Source of the DNA: an uncultured Draconibacterium sp.
GTDB taxonomy: Bacteria > Bacteroidota > Bacteroidia > Bacteroidales > Prolixibacteraceae
Direction: 5' to 3'
DNA length: 64,000 bases
NCBI RefSeq assembly: GCF_963676735.1
Contig: NZ_OY781464.1
Coordinates: 1,583,001-1,647,000 of the forward strand
Part shown: positions 16,138-25,559 of the stretch, piece by piece
Layout of the letters: the number at the start of each line of letters is the position of its first letter
Numbering within the stretch: the stretch's first letter is position 1
Notes under the pieces: generated by a model
Database searches by the model: none
What the model was told of the DNA's origin: nothing
The model's input: the letters and a program-made list of their open reading frames with translations, nothing else
Position numbers and translations under genes: made by a program

Positions 16138-16740
16138 TTAATTTAACCTTGTGATTTTAACGCCATAAAGTTCGTTAAAAATGTCGAAAGCTTTGTTGCC
16201 TTCTGATTTGCGTGCTTTAAAAACCAAACGGCAGCTTTCCTGAAAATCAGTTGTCTCGATGTCAAAATTTTCAGTTTTTAGTTTGTTCATTACCGTATTT
16301 AGCATAGAGTATTCAAACTTCAGTTCAAATGCAATTTCTATTAGTTTAGTTATAATTTCGGCATTGTTGAGTGCTTCAATTGTGGCATTACGGTAGGCAT
16401 TTATAAGTCCGCTAACACCCAGCAAGGTACCTCCAAAATAGCGCACAACCACTACCAGTATATTGGTTATTTCGTGGCTTTGCAATTGCCCTAGAATTGG
16501 TTTTCCGGCCGTTGATGAAGGTTCTCCATCGTCGTTAGCCCTGGTTCTGATAGTCTCAGTTCCCAGTCGCCATGCGTAGCAATGGTGGCGCGCACTATGG
16601 TGTTCTTTTTTTAAGGCTGTAATAATATCCTTAACTGCATCTTCGTTTGTTAACGGAAAGGCGTAGGCGTAAAATTTGCTGCCTTTATCTTTAAAGTAGC
16701 CGGTGCTTTCTTTCTCAATTGTTTTATAAATATCCTCCAT
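16138..16740 (-). CDS. IMPACT/YigZ family protein (UPF0029)
   Basis: Member of the YigZ/IMPACT family, whose bacterial proteins are associated with translation but have no firmly settled activity. The N-terminal UPF0029 domain shows GYFKDKGSKFYAYAFPL, HHSARHHCYAWRLG and the signature NDDGEPSSTAGKPILGQL followed by VVVVRYFGGTLLGVSGL. The C-terminal DUF1949-like domain (about residues 135-200) has the EF-G-like beta-alpha pattern, including FEYSMLNTVMNKL. Length (200 residues) is normal. Its start codon overlaps the stop of the DMT transporter gene, so the two are translated from one message. Confidence 0.9.
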   Translation of the reverse strand: MEDIYKTIEKESTGYFKDKGSKFYAYAFPLTNEDAVKDIITALKKEHHSARHHCYAWRLGTETIRTRANDDGEPSSTAGKPILGQLQSHEITNILVVVVRYFGGTLLGVSGLINAYRNATIEALNNAEIITKLIEIAFELKFEYSMLNTVMNKLKTENFDIETTDFQESCRLVFKARKSEGNKAFDIFNELYGVKITRLN

Positions 16741-17597
16741 TACAGTAAAAAATATAAACTTATGAGGGCTAATACTACACCCAAATAATTAATTCTACTT
16801 AGTTTTTCTTTAAAAAGTAATGTTCCCAGCAATGTAGTTAATGCTACAATGGCCATGTTGTTTAGTGCAAAAACCAGCGAACTTTCCAATCCTGAATGGT
16901 TGAGTGCCTTTATAATAAAGAATAGGGACCCAAAATTTACTCCCCCCAAAAAAGTGCCCAGAATAATGGTCATGTAATTAAAAGTCTGGTTGCGGTTCTT
17001 TTTAAAAAGCTTGAGTATTAATCCACAAATAAAAGCAACGATAAAAACGCAAATCGTATACAACGACACATCTGTTTCTGAAAGTTTTACTGCCTGAACA
17101 TATTTTACAATGGAATCGATAAGTCCGCTTCCTAAAAATATGGATAGTGGTAAAGCAATAAACAAGAGATTGGTTTTATTAATTTCTTTTTTGTAAACAG
17201 TTAGGCCAATGGCAATTAATGCGGTAACTATACCTGCAATCTTAAGTATTGATATTTGCTCGTTAAAATAAAACAGCGAAAAGGCTACCGGAAATACCAG
17301 CGAAAGTTTATTGGCAAGTGTGGTAACCGTAATTCCGGCTTTCTGCGATGAATACCCGATAAGATAAAACATGGCAATAAAAAGGAGGCCAAGAATAAGG
17401 GCAAAAGCAAGCCAAGGTGGTGGCTCATTTAAGTTTAGTCCATTGGAAAAAGGCTTAAAAAGAATTATGCCAAGTAAACTGGCTGCCAAATAATTCAGAG
17501 TTATAAGGGAGTGCAGATTGCACTTATAATTTTTTGCAATTCGAAAAATTACATAAATCAGCGAGGAGGAAATTATGCATGCGACAAGGTAAATCAT
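16740..17597 (-). CDS. DMT/EamA-superfamily membrane transporter
   Basis: A 285-residue polytopic inner-membrane protein with about ten hydrophobic segments in two repeats of five, the drug/metabolite transporter plan. EamA-type features include the repeated LGIVTALIAIGLTVYKK-like helix near residue 130 and NYLGVVLALISLYFLL at the C-terminus, each closing one repeat. It overlaps the yigZ-like gene and starts 37 bases downstream of the dnaA stop, with a terminator between. The substrate is unknown; family members export amino acids, nucleotides or other metabolites. Confidence 0.85.
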   Translation of the reverse strand: MIYLVACIISSSLIYVIFRIAKNYKCNLHSLITLNYLAASLLGIILFKPFSNGLNLNEPPPWLAFALILGLLFIAMFYLIGYSSQKAGITVTTLANKLSLVFPVAFSLFYFNEQISILKIAGIVTALIAIGLTVYKKEINKTNLLFIALPLSIFLGSGLIDSIVKYVQAVKLSETDVSLYTICVFIVAFICGLILKLFKKNRNQTFNYMTIILGTFLGGVNFGSLFFIIKALNHSGLESSLVFALNNMAIVALTTLLGTLLFKEKLSRINYLGVVLALISLYFLL

Positions 17598-17611
17598 CCG
17601 GGCAAAAAAAA

Positions 17612-17630
17612 GGCAGGCTTTAGGCCTGCC
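17612..17630 (-). terminator. Intrinsic terminator of dnaA
   Basis: GGCAGGC (17612-17618) pairs with GCCTGCC (17624-17630) across a five-base loop. On the minus strand it is followed by eight T residues. It begins four bases after the dnaA stop codon. Confidence 0.85.
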
Positions 17631-17634
17631 ATTA

Positions 17635-19062
17635 TTACATTTTTAATTTCTTTTCGATGTCTTCAACAAACTGTCGGAAATTTTTATCGGTATCTTTTAG
17701 GTTGTTTACTGTTTTGCAGGCATGAAGCACGGTAGCGTGGTCTTTGCTTCCTATTTGTGCTCCAATACTTGCCAGCGAATATTTTGTTAAACTTTTAGAG
17801 AAATACATGGCTATTTGCCGGGCCTGAACAATCTCGCGTTTGCGTGTTTTGGTTTGTAAGGCATCAACAGGCATGTTAAAATAGTCGCATACTACTTTCG
17901 AGATGTACTCGATTGATAGCTCGCGTTTCGAGTTTTTAACCAGTTTGGTAATCAACTTGGCTGCCAGCTCCAGTGTAATTTCTCGCTTATTAAGCATCGA
18001 TTGAGCTAATAACGATACCAATGCTCCTTCGAGTTCGCGCACGTTATTGGTTACATGCGATGCGATGTATTCCAGTACTTCTTCCGAAAGGCTTATCCCG
18101 TCTTTGTAAATCTTCCGGCGTAAAATTTCCATTCGTGTTTCAAAATCGGGCGTTTGCAAGTCGGCAGTTAGTCCCCATTTAAAACGGGAAAGCAAACGTT
18201 GTTCCATGCCTTTAAGTTCAATAGGAGGCTTATCAGATGTAAGGATAAGCTGTTTGCCCATTTGGTGTAGATGGTTAAAGATATGGAAGAAGGTTTCCTG
18301 GGTTTTTTCTTTACCGGCAAATTCATGAACATCGTCAAGAATAAGTACATCAACCATTTGGTAGAAATGTAAAAAGTCGTTGCGGTTATTGTTTCGCGTT
18401 GCTTCGGTAAATTGGGTCTGAAATTTATTTGCGTTGACGTAAAGTACTACTTTGTCCGGAAAATTTTCTTTTACTTCAATTCCGATGGCTTGTGAAAGGT
18501 GTGTTTTTCCCAATCCTGAATTTCCATAAATCATTAATGGATTAAATGCTGTTCCGCCAGGATTTTGGGCAACAGCATAACCGGCGCTACGTGCCAAACG
18601 GTTACAATCTCCTTCAACAAAATTTTCAAAAGTGTTGTCAGGTTTCAACTGCGGATCAATTTGTAGTTTTTGTATACCCGGAATTATAAACGGATTTTTT
18701 ATTGTAGCCTTTTCTTCTGTTTTAAGTGGCACAGTAAGCGGTTTGTTTTGAATTTTATTGTTGTTATTGGTTGGGTAACTAACCGTGTATGGCTCAGTAC
18801 TGTTTTTATTGCTCAGCACAACATTATACTCAAGCTTAGCGCCATTACCTAAAACCATTCGAAGTGTTTTGCGCATAATATCAATAAATTGCTCTTCGAG
18901 GTATTCGTAAAAAAAGGCGCTTGGAACTTGTATTGTTAATACTTTGTTTTCCAATTTTACTGGTTCTATTGGCTCGAACCAGGTTTTAAAGCTGCTGCTA
19001 GGAACGTTATCTTTAATAACGTTAAGGCATTTTTCCCATGCAGTTTTGTATTCGTTGTTCAT
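17635..19062 (-). CDS. dnaA: Chromosomal replication initiator protein DnaA
   Basis: AAA+ ATPase that opens the replication origin. Domain I starts at WEKCLNVIKDNVP with the helicase-interacting Trp. A variable linker rich in Asn/Lys follows (about residues 90-120), then the AAA+ domain with Walker A GNSGLGKTH (about residue 180), Walker B VLILDDVHEF and sensor I TSDKPP. Domain IV carries the helix-turn-helix and the DnaA signature KDHATVLHACKTV near residue 440. Full family length at 475 residues. The 287 bases upstream are AT-rich and contain one 9-mer, TGTTGATAA (19239-19247), that is one base off a DnaA box; no box cluster proves an origin here. Confidence 0.97.
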   Translation of the reverse strand: MNNEYKTAWEKCLNVIKDNVPSSSFKTWFEPIEPVKLENKVLTIQVPSAFFYEYLEEQFIDIMRKTLRMVLGNGAKLEYNVVLSNKNSTEPYTVSYPTNNNNKIQNKPLTVPLKTEEKATIKNPFIIPGIQKLQIDPQLKPDNTFENFVEGDCNRLARSAGYAVAQNPGGTAFNPLMIYGNSGLGKTHLSQAIGIEVKENFPDKVVLYVNANKFQTQFTEATRNNNRNDFLHFYQMVDVLILDDVHEFAGKEKTQETFFHIFNHLHQMGKQLILTSDKPPIELKGMEQRLLSRFKWGLTADLQTPDFETRMEILRRKIYKDGISLSEEVLEYIASHVTNNVRELEGALVSLLAQSMLNKREITLELAAKLITKLVKNSKRELSIEYISKVVCDYFNMPVDALQTKTRKREIVQARQIAMYFSKSLTKYSLASIGAQIGSKDHATVLHACKTVNNLKDTDKNFRQFVEDIEKKLKM

Positions 19063-19349
19063 TTACAATTGCTGGATAATGAGGTTCTACAAATTTTTTC
19101 CCTAGTGGTATTCCGAAAGCAAAATTTGCGAAAAAAAAGTGAAAAAAAAAATCACATTTCTATTGTAATTATAACAAATGTCATATAGTTTTCTTTTTCA
19201 GGCATTTAAAATTCTGTTTTTTTTCAATAAACGTAAGTTGTTGATAATTAGAGGTTTGATTTTAAGTTGTTGACTGATAGTATGATAACTGTTAGGGTCT
19301 GGTGGGGTAGATTTTGAGGCTGGTCGTACTATTAACAATTTATAGTTAA

Positions 19350-20603
19350 TTACCGGAGTTGTTTTAATGCTTTTTCTAATTTTATCAACTTCCCTTTTTT
19401 AAAGGCAACAATGTTTGATTCGGGGAATTGGTGACGCAATTCATTGTGGATTTTTTCTATTTCAGAATAGGTGTTGCTTGCACCCGTGAGATAAGAATAT
19501 ACATTTCCTGCGAAATACTCTTCCACATCTTTGATTGCGTTAAAAACTTCGGCATCGGTTCCCAGTTTTGTTTTGGTAGAAAGTAGATGAACCTTAAAAA
19601 TAATTTCTTTTGCCGAAGCATCATCTTTGGTATTAATGTATACATCTTTTCCAAAATCGAAAGCAGAAACCTGCAGGTACCGTTTGGGATTTTGCTGAAT
19701 ATCGCCAATTAAAAACCCAAGGTTTTCCGACATGGTGTTAATAGACTGGTACAATTCATCATCGTTAAGCAGAAGACCTGCGGAGTTGTCGTCGCTGTTT
19801 AGTTTCTCAAGTATGCCAAGCATTTCTTCCGAGGCCGTGGCCAGGTTATTTAAAACCGGTGTAACCGAAATAGTGGCAAGCGTATCGGTAAAGCTGTTTA
19901 GGTTTTGTATGGTGGCTTCAAAGGCAGCCGCATTGTTTTTAAAGGTTGCAGTTAATTCTTCAATATTTGATACAATATTTTTTACATTCTCTTTTTCAGA
20001 GGCCATAATTTCCTGAAGGTCGGAAGTAGTGGCTTCAATATTTTCTACTGTTTGGTTAATTTTTGCAAAACTTGTAGTCAGGTTCTTTCGGGCATCTTCA
20101 TTAAAAATTACCGTAAGTACTGTTATTGCCGAGTCTACGGTGCTCAATAATTCTTCGGCTTTGGTTTTTAGCGGGAGCACCTGCATGCTCACCTGGTCCT
20201 TTAATCCGGCTTCAATGGAACCCTTAATGGTATCGTTCGATTGATAGAATTCTTTATCCTTGCTGTAAATAATTTCAATAGAGCGTGTTCCCATAATATC
20301 GCTGCTTACAATACGGGCGGTTGAATTTACCGGGATTTTAAAACTGGAATTAACAGAGAAACTTACAATTAAACGGCCGCTGTTGTCGGGAGCAAACTGT
20401 ACATCGGTAACTTGTCCGATCTGGTAGCCATTTAGTGTAATCTTATTCGATTTAACAAGGCCATCAACGCGGTTGTAATACACGTGGTAATAGTCGTTTC
20501 GTTTAAAAATGTCGTTGCCTTTAAGGTAGCTAAGCCCCCAAATAAGAATGGCTAACGAAAAAACTATTAATATTCCCAGCTTGGTGTATTTTGAATTTTT
20601 CAT
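19350..20603 (-). CDS. MCE-family (MlaD-like) lipid-transport protein with SPOR-like C-terminal domain
   Basis: MCE proteins form hexameric rings that carry phospholipids between inner and outer membranes. One N-terminal membrane anchor (LGILIVFSLAILIWGLSYL) is followed by the MCE domain (YYHVYYNRVDGLVKSNKI ... VSSDIMGTRSIEI, about residues 38-115). A long helical region (about 130-300) has many heptad-like Leu/Ile and Thr/Ser and would form the ring's central tunnel. Residues about 330-417 form a separate beta-alpha domain (FKVHLLSTKTKL ... FPESNIVAFKKGKLIKLEK) that resembles the C-terminal domain of the amidase encoded next door (YSVQILALSRKL ... YPNAFVVAFRNNKLISVKK). No MlaE or MlaF genes are adjacent. 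The MCE assignment is firm; the SPOR-like fusion is my reading. Confidence 0.88.
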   Translation of the reverse strand: MKNSKYTKLGILIVFSLAILIWGLSYLKGNDIFKRNDYYHVYYNRVDGLVKSNKITLNGYQIGQVTDVQFAPDNSGRLIVSFSVNSSFKIPVNSTARIVSSDIMGTRSIEIIYSKDKEFYQSNDTIKGSIEAGLKDQVSMQVLPLKTKAEELLSTVDSAITVLTVIFNEDARKNLTTSFAKINQTVENIEATTSDLQEIMASEKENVKNIVSNIEELTATFKNNAAAFEATIQNLNSFTDTLATISVTPVLNNLATASEEMLGILEKLNSDDNSAGLLLNDDELYQSINTMSENLGFLIGDIQQNPKRYLQVSAFDFGKDVYINTKDDASAKEIIFKVHLLSTKTKLGTDAEVFNAIKDVEEYFAGNVYSYLTGASNTYSEIEKIHNELRHQFPESNIVAFKKGKLIKLEKALKQLR

Positions 20604-20774
20604 CTGTTTTTATTAAACGTTTAACAGGTAACAGAAAGAATTTGTTATATCAGCAGGCGAGCTATTGTTTGCGTATTGCCCCGGGTCTTTTGCTACTCTG
20701 GAATTTTTTCATCGCTCTTTTGTGGTCGAAAAATAAGATTTTAATGTAAAATTAGCCAATTAAGAACTGATTTA

Positions 20775-21965
20775 TCAAGGCTCAAGCAGCTTTTTTACAG
20801 AAATTAACTTATTGTTGCGAAAAGCTACAACAAATGCATTCGGGTATTTTGCCTCAATTCTGTTCCTTTCTTCCTCCGCTGTTTCAATCGTATTAAATTT
20901 TCCGGAGAAATAGCGATGGAGTCCGGAACCCTCCACGCTAAATATTTGCGTTTCACCATTAAAGTTTTTCGGAGTAGTTTCCAGTTTTCGGCTTAAGGCA
21001 AGAATTTGTACTGAATAAAAAACATTTTCTTGCGGTATGGTCTGAGAGGCTTCTTGTGTTGGTGGTGCTGCTGTTGTTTTTGTTTCAGAAGCATTACCGG
21101 GAACTGCTGTTACCGAACTTTCGGCTTGTGGTTCTGCTGGAGCATTGGTTACCAGATGAAAGCTGCTACGCTGTTCAATTTCCGACTTATAGTCTCTGAA
21201 TGCTCTGAAAATTGCATAAGCAAGTCGTGTTCTGCCTGCTTCGCTTGTGAGGAAGCCCCGCTCTTTGGCATGACTTATAAATCCGGTTTCAATTAAAACA
21301 CTGGGCATTGTTGTTTGGCGCAATACCAGAAAACCCGCCATTTTTACACTTCTGTCGAGGCGTTTGGCATAGGTTCTAAATTCGTTTTGTATGCCCGAAG
21401 CCAGCATTACACTTTGCCCCTGGTACTCTTCCTGCATGGTTTCAAACATGATATACGATTCCGGCTGATTGGGATCGAAGCCTTCGTAGGTTGTGTTGTA
21501 ATCGTCTTCTAAAAGAATTACGGCATTTTCCTTTTTGGCTACTTCAAGGTTATCATCGTTTCGGTGCAAACCCAATACAAAAGTTTCGGTACCTTGCACA
21601 CTGCTGGCATCAACTGCATTCACATGAATGGATATAAACAAATCGGCATCGTTTTTATTGGCAATATCTGCCCGTTTGTATAAGGGCACAAAAACATCTT
21701 TCGATCGGGTGTAAACCACTTTAACATCGGGGTAATTATCTTTTATCGTTGTGCCCAGTTTTAGTGCAATATCAAGAACAATATCTTTTTCAACGGCGTT
21801 ACCAACCAAAGCTCCCGGGTCTCTGCCTCCATGTCCCGGGTCGATTACAACTACCGAGATACCTTCTTTTTTATCAGATGCATTTAGGGCAAGGGTCGTT
21901 TTATTTATCAACAAAATAAAAAGACTATAAATAAGAAGAAAACAGGTATGTTGCCAATGTCTCAT
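20775..21965 (-). CDS. N-acetylmuramoyl-L-alanine amidase (Amidase_3) with C-terminal SPOR-like domain
   Basis: Zinc enzyme that cleaves the bond between MurNAc and the stem peptide during cell separation. I start it at the ATG at 21965, which opens a signal-like hydrophobic stretch (HWQHTCFLLIYSLFIL); a start at 22004 adds 13 residues. Zinc ligands and catalytic residues are in DPGHGGRDPGA, the Glu of VEKDIVLDIA, ISIHVNAVD and the Glu of VLIETGFISHAKE. After a Pro/Thr/Ala-rich linker (about residues 265-310) comes a C-terminal domain that looks like the peptidoglycan-binding SPOR fold and matches the end of the downstream MCE protein. It is divergent from lptD, suggesting shared envelope-related control. 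Confidence 0.92.
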   Translation of the reverse strand: MRHWQHTCFLLIYSLFILLINKTTLALNASDKKEGISVVVIDPGHGGRDPGALVGNAVEKDIVLDIALKLGTTIKDNYPDVKVVYTRSKDVFVPLYKRADIANKNDADLFISIHVNAVDASSVQGTETFVLGLHRNDDNLEVAKKENAVILLEDDYNTTYEGFDPNQPESYIMFETMQEEYQGQSVMLASGIQNEFRTYAKRLDRSVKMAGFLVLRQTTMPSVLIETGFISHAKERGFLTSEAGRTRLAYAIFRAFRDYKSEIEQRSSFHLVTNAPAEPQAESSVTAVPGNASETKTTAAPPTQEASQTIPQENVFYSVQILALSRKLETTPKNFNGETQIFSVEGSGLHRYFSGKFNTIETAEEERNRIEAKYPNAFVVAFRNNKLISVKKLLEP

Positions 21966-22131
21966 ATAAGTTCTTAAACCTTGATTATTAATATAAACTC
22001 GCATTCCGTTGCGATTCGTATATAATCGTTTAACATTCTTTTCTCAAAGCCTATTCACAGGCTCTGCGTGTAAAAATAGAAATATTAGCATTATTTTACA
22101 TTTAATAGCACATTTGTAACCTCCATATTTT

Positions 22132-22139
22132 TATTTTTG
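22132..22139 (+). promoter_or_regulatory. Probable -7 box for lptD
   Basis: TATTTTTG matches the Bacteroidota -7 consensus TAnnTTTG, 36 bases before the lptD start codon. A TTTG lies upstream at about 22113-22116, but the spacing (15 bases to the box) is shorter than usual, so only the -7 part is convincing. Confidence 0.4.
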
Positions 22140-22174
22140 TGCAGCCAAAGTAGATTTGAAACGCAGAAAACATT

Positions 22175-24844
22175 TTGTATAAACTATTCATCACATATTT
22201 ATTCCTGGTAACTCCTTTTTTGATTTTAGCTCAGGAACCGACTATTAGCGTCGCTTCAGAGCAACAACAATTGTCGGATACAATAGTCTCCGAATTTTAC
22301 GTACTGCAGGATACCCTTTTGTCTGACAGTACCGGAATTGATTCGTTGAGTGGAGTAAAAGAGGAGAAACCTGTTATTGATGAACCGATAGATTATGCGT
22401 CGACAGATTCGATGATTGTTTCGTTAGACGGGCAGAAAGTATACCTGTATAACGAAGCAAAGGTGAAATACCAAAACATTGAACTGGAAGCCTACTATAT
22501 TGAGCTTGATTTGGAAACCAAAGAGATTTATGCAGAAGGGGTACGTGACTCGTTGGGAGAGATGACCCAAAAACCCATTTTCAGACAGGGATCAGAAGAA
22601 TACGAGTCAGAAACGATGCGCTATAACTTCGAATCGGAAAAAGCTTTTATTACCAAAGTAGTTTCGGCGCAGGGCGAAGGTTTTATACACAGCGACCGCA
22701 CAAAAAAAATTGGCGAAGAAGTGTTTATAACCAAAGATGCCAAATATACCACCTGCGATGCCGATCATCCGCATTTTTACCTGCATTTAACAAAAGCCAA
22801 AGTGGTATCAAACGAAAAAATTATTACCGGGCCGGCTTACATGGTTTTAGAGGATTTTCCGATCTATTTTCCCATTCTTCCGTTTGGTTACTTTCCTAAT
22901 TCGCCAACCTATTCGTCGGGTATTTTAATTCCGAAATACGGTGAAGAGCAAAACCGTGGTTTCTTTTTGCGCGATGGTGGTTATTACTGGGCTGCAAGCG
23001 ATTATTTCGATTTGGCTGTTCAGGGTGATATTTACTCAAAAGGATCGTGGGGAACACGCATTAAAACCAATTACAAGAAACGTTACAAATTTGGTGGTAA
23101 CTTTGGTTTTGAATATGCCAAAAATAAGTATGGCGAGAAAGGTTTGGATACCTACTCGGAGGCAACACAATATAAAATATTGTGGTCGCATTCGCAAGAC
23201 TCAAAAGCCAATCCTAACCAAACTTTTTCGGCCAGTGTAAACATTTCGTCGAGCGGTTACGATAAGCAAAACGCTTACGATATGAATGATTACCTTACCA
23301 CCACAAAATCGTCGAGTATTTCGTATTCGCGCAAGTTTGAAAATACACCTTTTAATATGTCGATGAACCTGAGGCATTCGCAAAATACGAAAGACAGTAC
23401 CATGTCCTTGTCGTTGCCCGAAATGACTTTTAGCATGGCTAAGGTATACCCGTTCAGAAAAAAGAACCGCAGCGGAAAAATTAAGTTCTACGAGAAATTT
23501 GGTATAAATTACACGGCCAACTTTAAAAACTCTATAACGGCCAAAGAAGATGAAATTTTGAGTAGCTCTTTTGCCACCGACTGGAAAAATGGTTTACGCC
23601 ACAATCTACCCATTTCATTTCCGAGCTTTAACCTTTTTAAGTACGTTAATTTTAGCCCCGGTATTAGCTACAACGAAAAGTGGTATTTTAAAAAATACAA
23701 TTACAACTACGTAGCAGGAGGCGATTTTCCCAACAATCCATCGTCGATACCTGATAATATTCAGATTGATACCATAACAGGATTAAATCGTGTGTACGAT
23801 TATTCTTACAGTGTGAGTGCCTCAACAAATATTTACGGGATGTATATTCCCCGTAATCCCAATTCAAAAGTTAAAGGAATACGGCATAAGATGACTCCTT
23901 CGGTTTCGTTTAGCTACAAACCCGATTTTGGCGATGAACGCTTTGGCTATTGGCAGGAGGTGCAAATCGACTCGCTTGGAAATACCAATTTTTATGACAC
24001 TAACCTTGGAGGAATTTATGGTGGTTCGCCGGGCAGGGGCGAGTCGGGTGCTATTTCGTTCTCGGTAACCAACAACCTTGAAATGAAAAAGCTGGATACC
24101 CGCGATTCGACAAAAACCGATGAAGAACAAAAATTCAGAAAAGTAAAATTGATAGATAACCTGAGCATTGCCTCGTCGTACAACCTGATTGCCGATTCGT
24201 TAAACCTTTCGCCGTTTAGCATTAGAGCGCGTACAACGGTTGCCGGAGTAAGCATTAATCTCGGAACAACACTCGACCCATACATGGTAAACGAAAATTA
24301 TCGAAGAATTCATAAATATGCCTGGAACGAACGCAGTGGCCTGGGAAAACTCGGACGGGTGACACGTGCCAATCTTTCGTTTGGGATGAATTTTAAATCG
24401 AAAGATAAAAAGAAGCCGGGAGAAAATAAGGAAGGGCAGGATGATGCTCCTTTACCCGATGATGCCATGTTACCCATTTACGATAATTACGTTGACTTTA
24501 GTATGCCCTGGGATTTTGGTTTTGATTACAGTTTAAATTATACCGGGCCTTCGTCGGCGTACCCCGATGGCAGAGTAACTCAAACACTTGGCTTGCGCGG
24601 AAATGTTAGCATTACTGATAAATGGAAACTGAGCGCAATGACCAATTTCGATATTCAGGAACAGGAATTTGCTTTAACCTCGTTCCGCTTAAACCGCGAT
24701 TTGCATTGTTGGAACATGGCCTTTAATTTTGTTCCTTTTGGTTACCGAAAAAGTTACAGTTTTACCATCAGTGCCTCATCTTCAATGTTACAGGATTTGA
24801 AAATTCAGAAACAGCAAAGCCACTACGACAACTTTGAATTTTAA
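22175..24844 (+). CDS. lptD: LPS-assembly outer-membrane protein LptD-like
   Basis: LptD forms the outer-membrane barrel that inserts lipopolysaccharide delivered by the Lpt bridge. The start is TTG at 22175 (an in-frame stop at 22157 excludes a longer form), followed by a signal peptide ending ILAQ. Residues about 70-230 are the OstA/LptA-like beta-jellyroll: VYLYNEAKVKYQNIELEAYYIELDL, AKYTTCDADHPHFYLHL and KVVSNEKIITGPAYMVLEDFPIYFP are the diagnostic stretches. The rest is a long series of amphipathic strands rich in Tyr/Ser with 'SYSRKF', 'FGFEYAKN' and a final aromatic strand, consistent with a 26-strand barrel. Length (889 residues) suits Bacteroidota LptD. It is divergent from the amidase gene. 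Confidence 0.92.
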   Translation: MYKLFITYLFLVTPFLILAQEPTISVASEQQQLSDTIVSEFYVLQDTLLSDSTGIDSLSGVKEEKPVIDEPIDYASTDSMIVSLDGQKVYLYNEAKVKYQNIELEAYYIELDLETKEIYAEGVRDSLGEMTQKPIFRQGSEEYESETMRYNFESEKAFITKVVSAQGEGFIHSDRTKKIGEEVFITKDAKYTTCDADHPHFYLHLTKAKVVSNEKIITGPAYMVLEDFPIYFPILPFGYFPNSPTYSSGILIPKYGEEQNRGFFLRDGGYYWAASDYFDLAVQGDIYSKGSWGTRIKTNYKKRYKFGGNFGFEYAKNKYGEKGLDTYSEATQYKILWSHSQDSKANPNQTFSASVNISSSGYDKQNAYDMNDYLTTTKSSSISYSRKFENTPFNMSMNLRHSQNTKDSTMSLSLPEMTFSMAKVYPFRKKNRSGKIKFYEKFGINYTANFKNSITAKEDEILSSSFATDWKNGLRHNLPISFPSFNLFKYVNFSPGISYNEKWYFKKYNYNYVAGGDFPNNPSSIPDNIQIDTITGLNRVYDYSYSVSASTNIYGMYIPRNPNSKVKGIRHKMTPSVSFSYKPDFGDERFGYWQEVQIDSLGNTNFYDTNLGGIYGGSPGRGESGAISFSVTNNLEMKKLDTRDSTKTDEEQKFRKVKLIDNLSIASSYNLIADSLNLSPFSIRARTTVAGVSINLGTTLDPYMVNENYRRIHKYAWNERSGLGKLGRVTRANLSFGMNFKSKDKKKPGENKEGQDDAPLPDDAMLPIYDNYVDFSMPWDFGFDYSLNYTGPSSAYPDGRVTQTLGLRGNVSITDKWKLSAMTNFDIQEQEFALTSFRLNRDLHCWNMAFNFVPFGYRKSYSFTISASSSMLQDLKIQKQQSHYDNFEF

Positions 24845-25130
24845 TAGTAGTCTCGCTCTGAAAGCACATGTGTTTAAAGTTATAGAGTAGTGGATTTACA
24901 AAAAAGAAGAGTCCTGTTCCCACCGGCTGAAAACGATGGTTTTTCCGGCTTTTTATTAAAACCAAACTGTTTTCGGGCTTGAGAATTGGCCCAGATCTTC
25001 TATCTTCACATAAAATAACTGAATAGGAAACCTGTATGAAGTTTTTCATTCGAAAATTACAAAAACAGGAATGAATAAATTTTATTCGAGTACCATTTAT
25101 GTACCATAGAAAACTAACAATTATAATACG

Positions 25131-25508
25131 ATGAAACGAATTATTGCAACCGAAAATGCCCCTGCCGCAATTGGACCTTACAGTCAGGCGGTTGAAGTTA
25201 ACGGAACACTTTATATTTCGGGGCAGGTACCTCTGGTGCCGGAAACCATGAAAGTTATTGAGGGGGGCATTGGCGAACAAACCGAACAGGTAATGAAAAA
25301 CATTGAAGCCATTTTAACGGCAGCAGGATACACCTTTGCCGACGTGGTAAAATCGACTTGTCTGTTAAGCGACATGGCCAATTTTAAAGCCATGAACGAA
25401 GTATATGGAAAATATTGCAAGCAGAATGCGCCAGCCAGGGCTGCATTTGCCGTAAAAGAATTGCCGCTGGGTGTTCTAGTTGAGATTGAAACCATTGCGG
25501 TAAAATAA
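25131..25508 (+). CDS. ridA: RidA family enamine/imine deaminase
   Basis: Hydrolyses reactive 2-aminoacrylate and related enamines made by PLP enzymes. At 125 residues it has the complete trimeric YjgF/RidA pattern: AIGPYSQAVEVNGTLYISGQ at the N-terminus, GIGEQTEQVMKNIEAIL in the middle, VVKSTCLLSDMANFKAMNEVYGKYC, and PARAAFAVKELPLGVLVEIE with the conserved Arg at the active site and the Glu near the end. It lies 286 bases after lptD with no obvious promoter and 51 bases before a GNAT acetyltransferase, possibly in one unit. Confidence 0.95.
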   Translation: MKRIIATENAPAAIGPYSQAVEVNGTLYISGQVPLVPETMKVIEGGIGEQTEQVMKNIEAILTAAGYTFADVVKSTCLLSDMANFKAMNEVYGKYCKQNAPARAAFAVKELPLGVLVEIETIAVK

Positions 25509-25559
25509 TCAAACATTCTAATTTCAGTAAAAACATCTTGTAATGCCTTTCGATAAGAA

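Noticed and set aside
17511..17735. Plus-strand frame crossing the dnaA terminator
   Set aside because: It reads through the terminator and into the antisense of dnaA, so it is not a gene.
24768..25280. Minus-strand reading frame of 170 codons between lptD and ridA
   Set aside because: It overlaps the ends of both real genes on the other strand, is rich in rare residues and matches no family.
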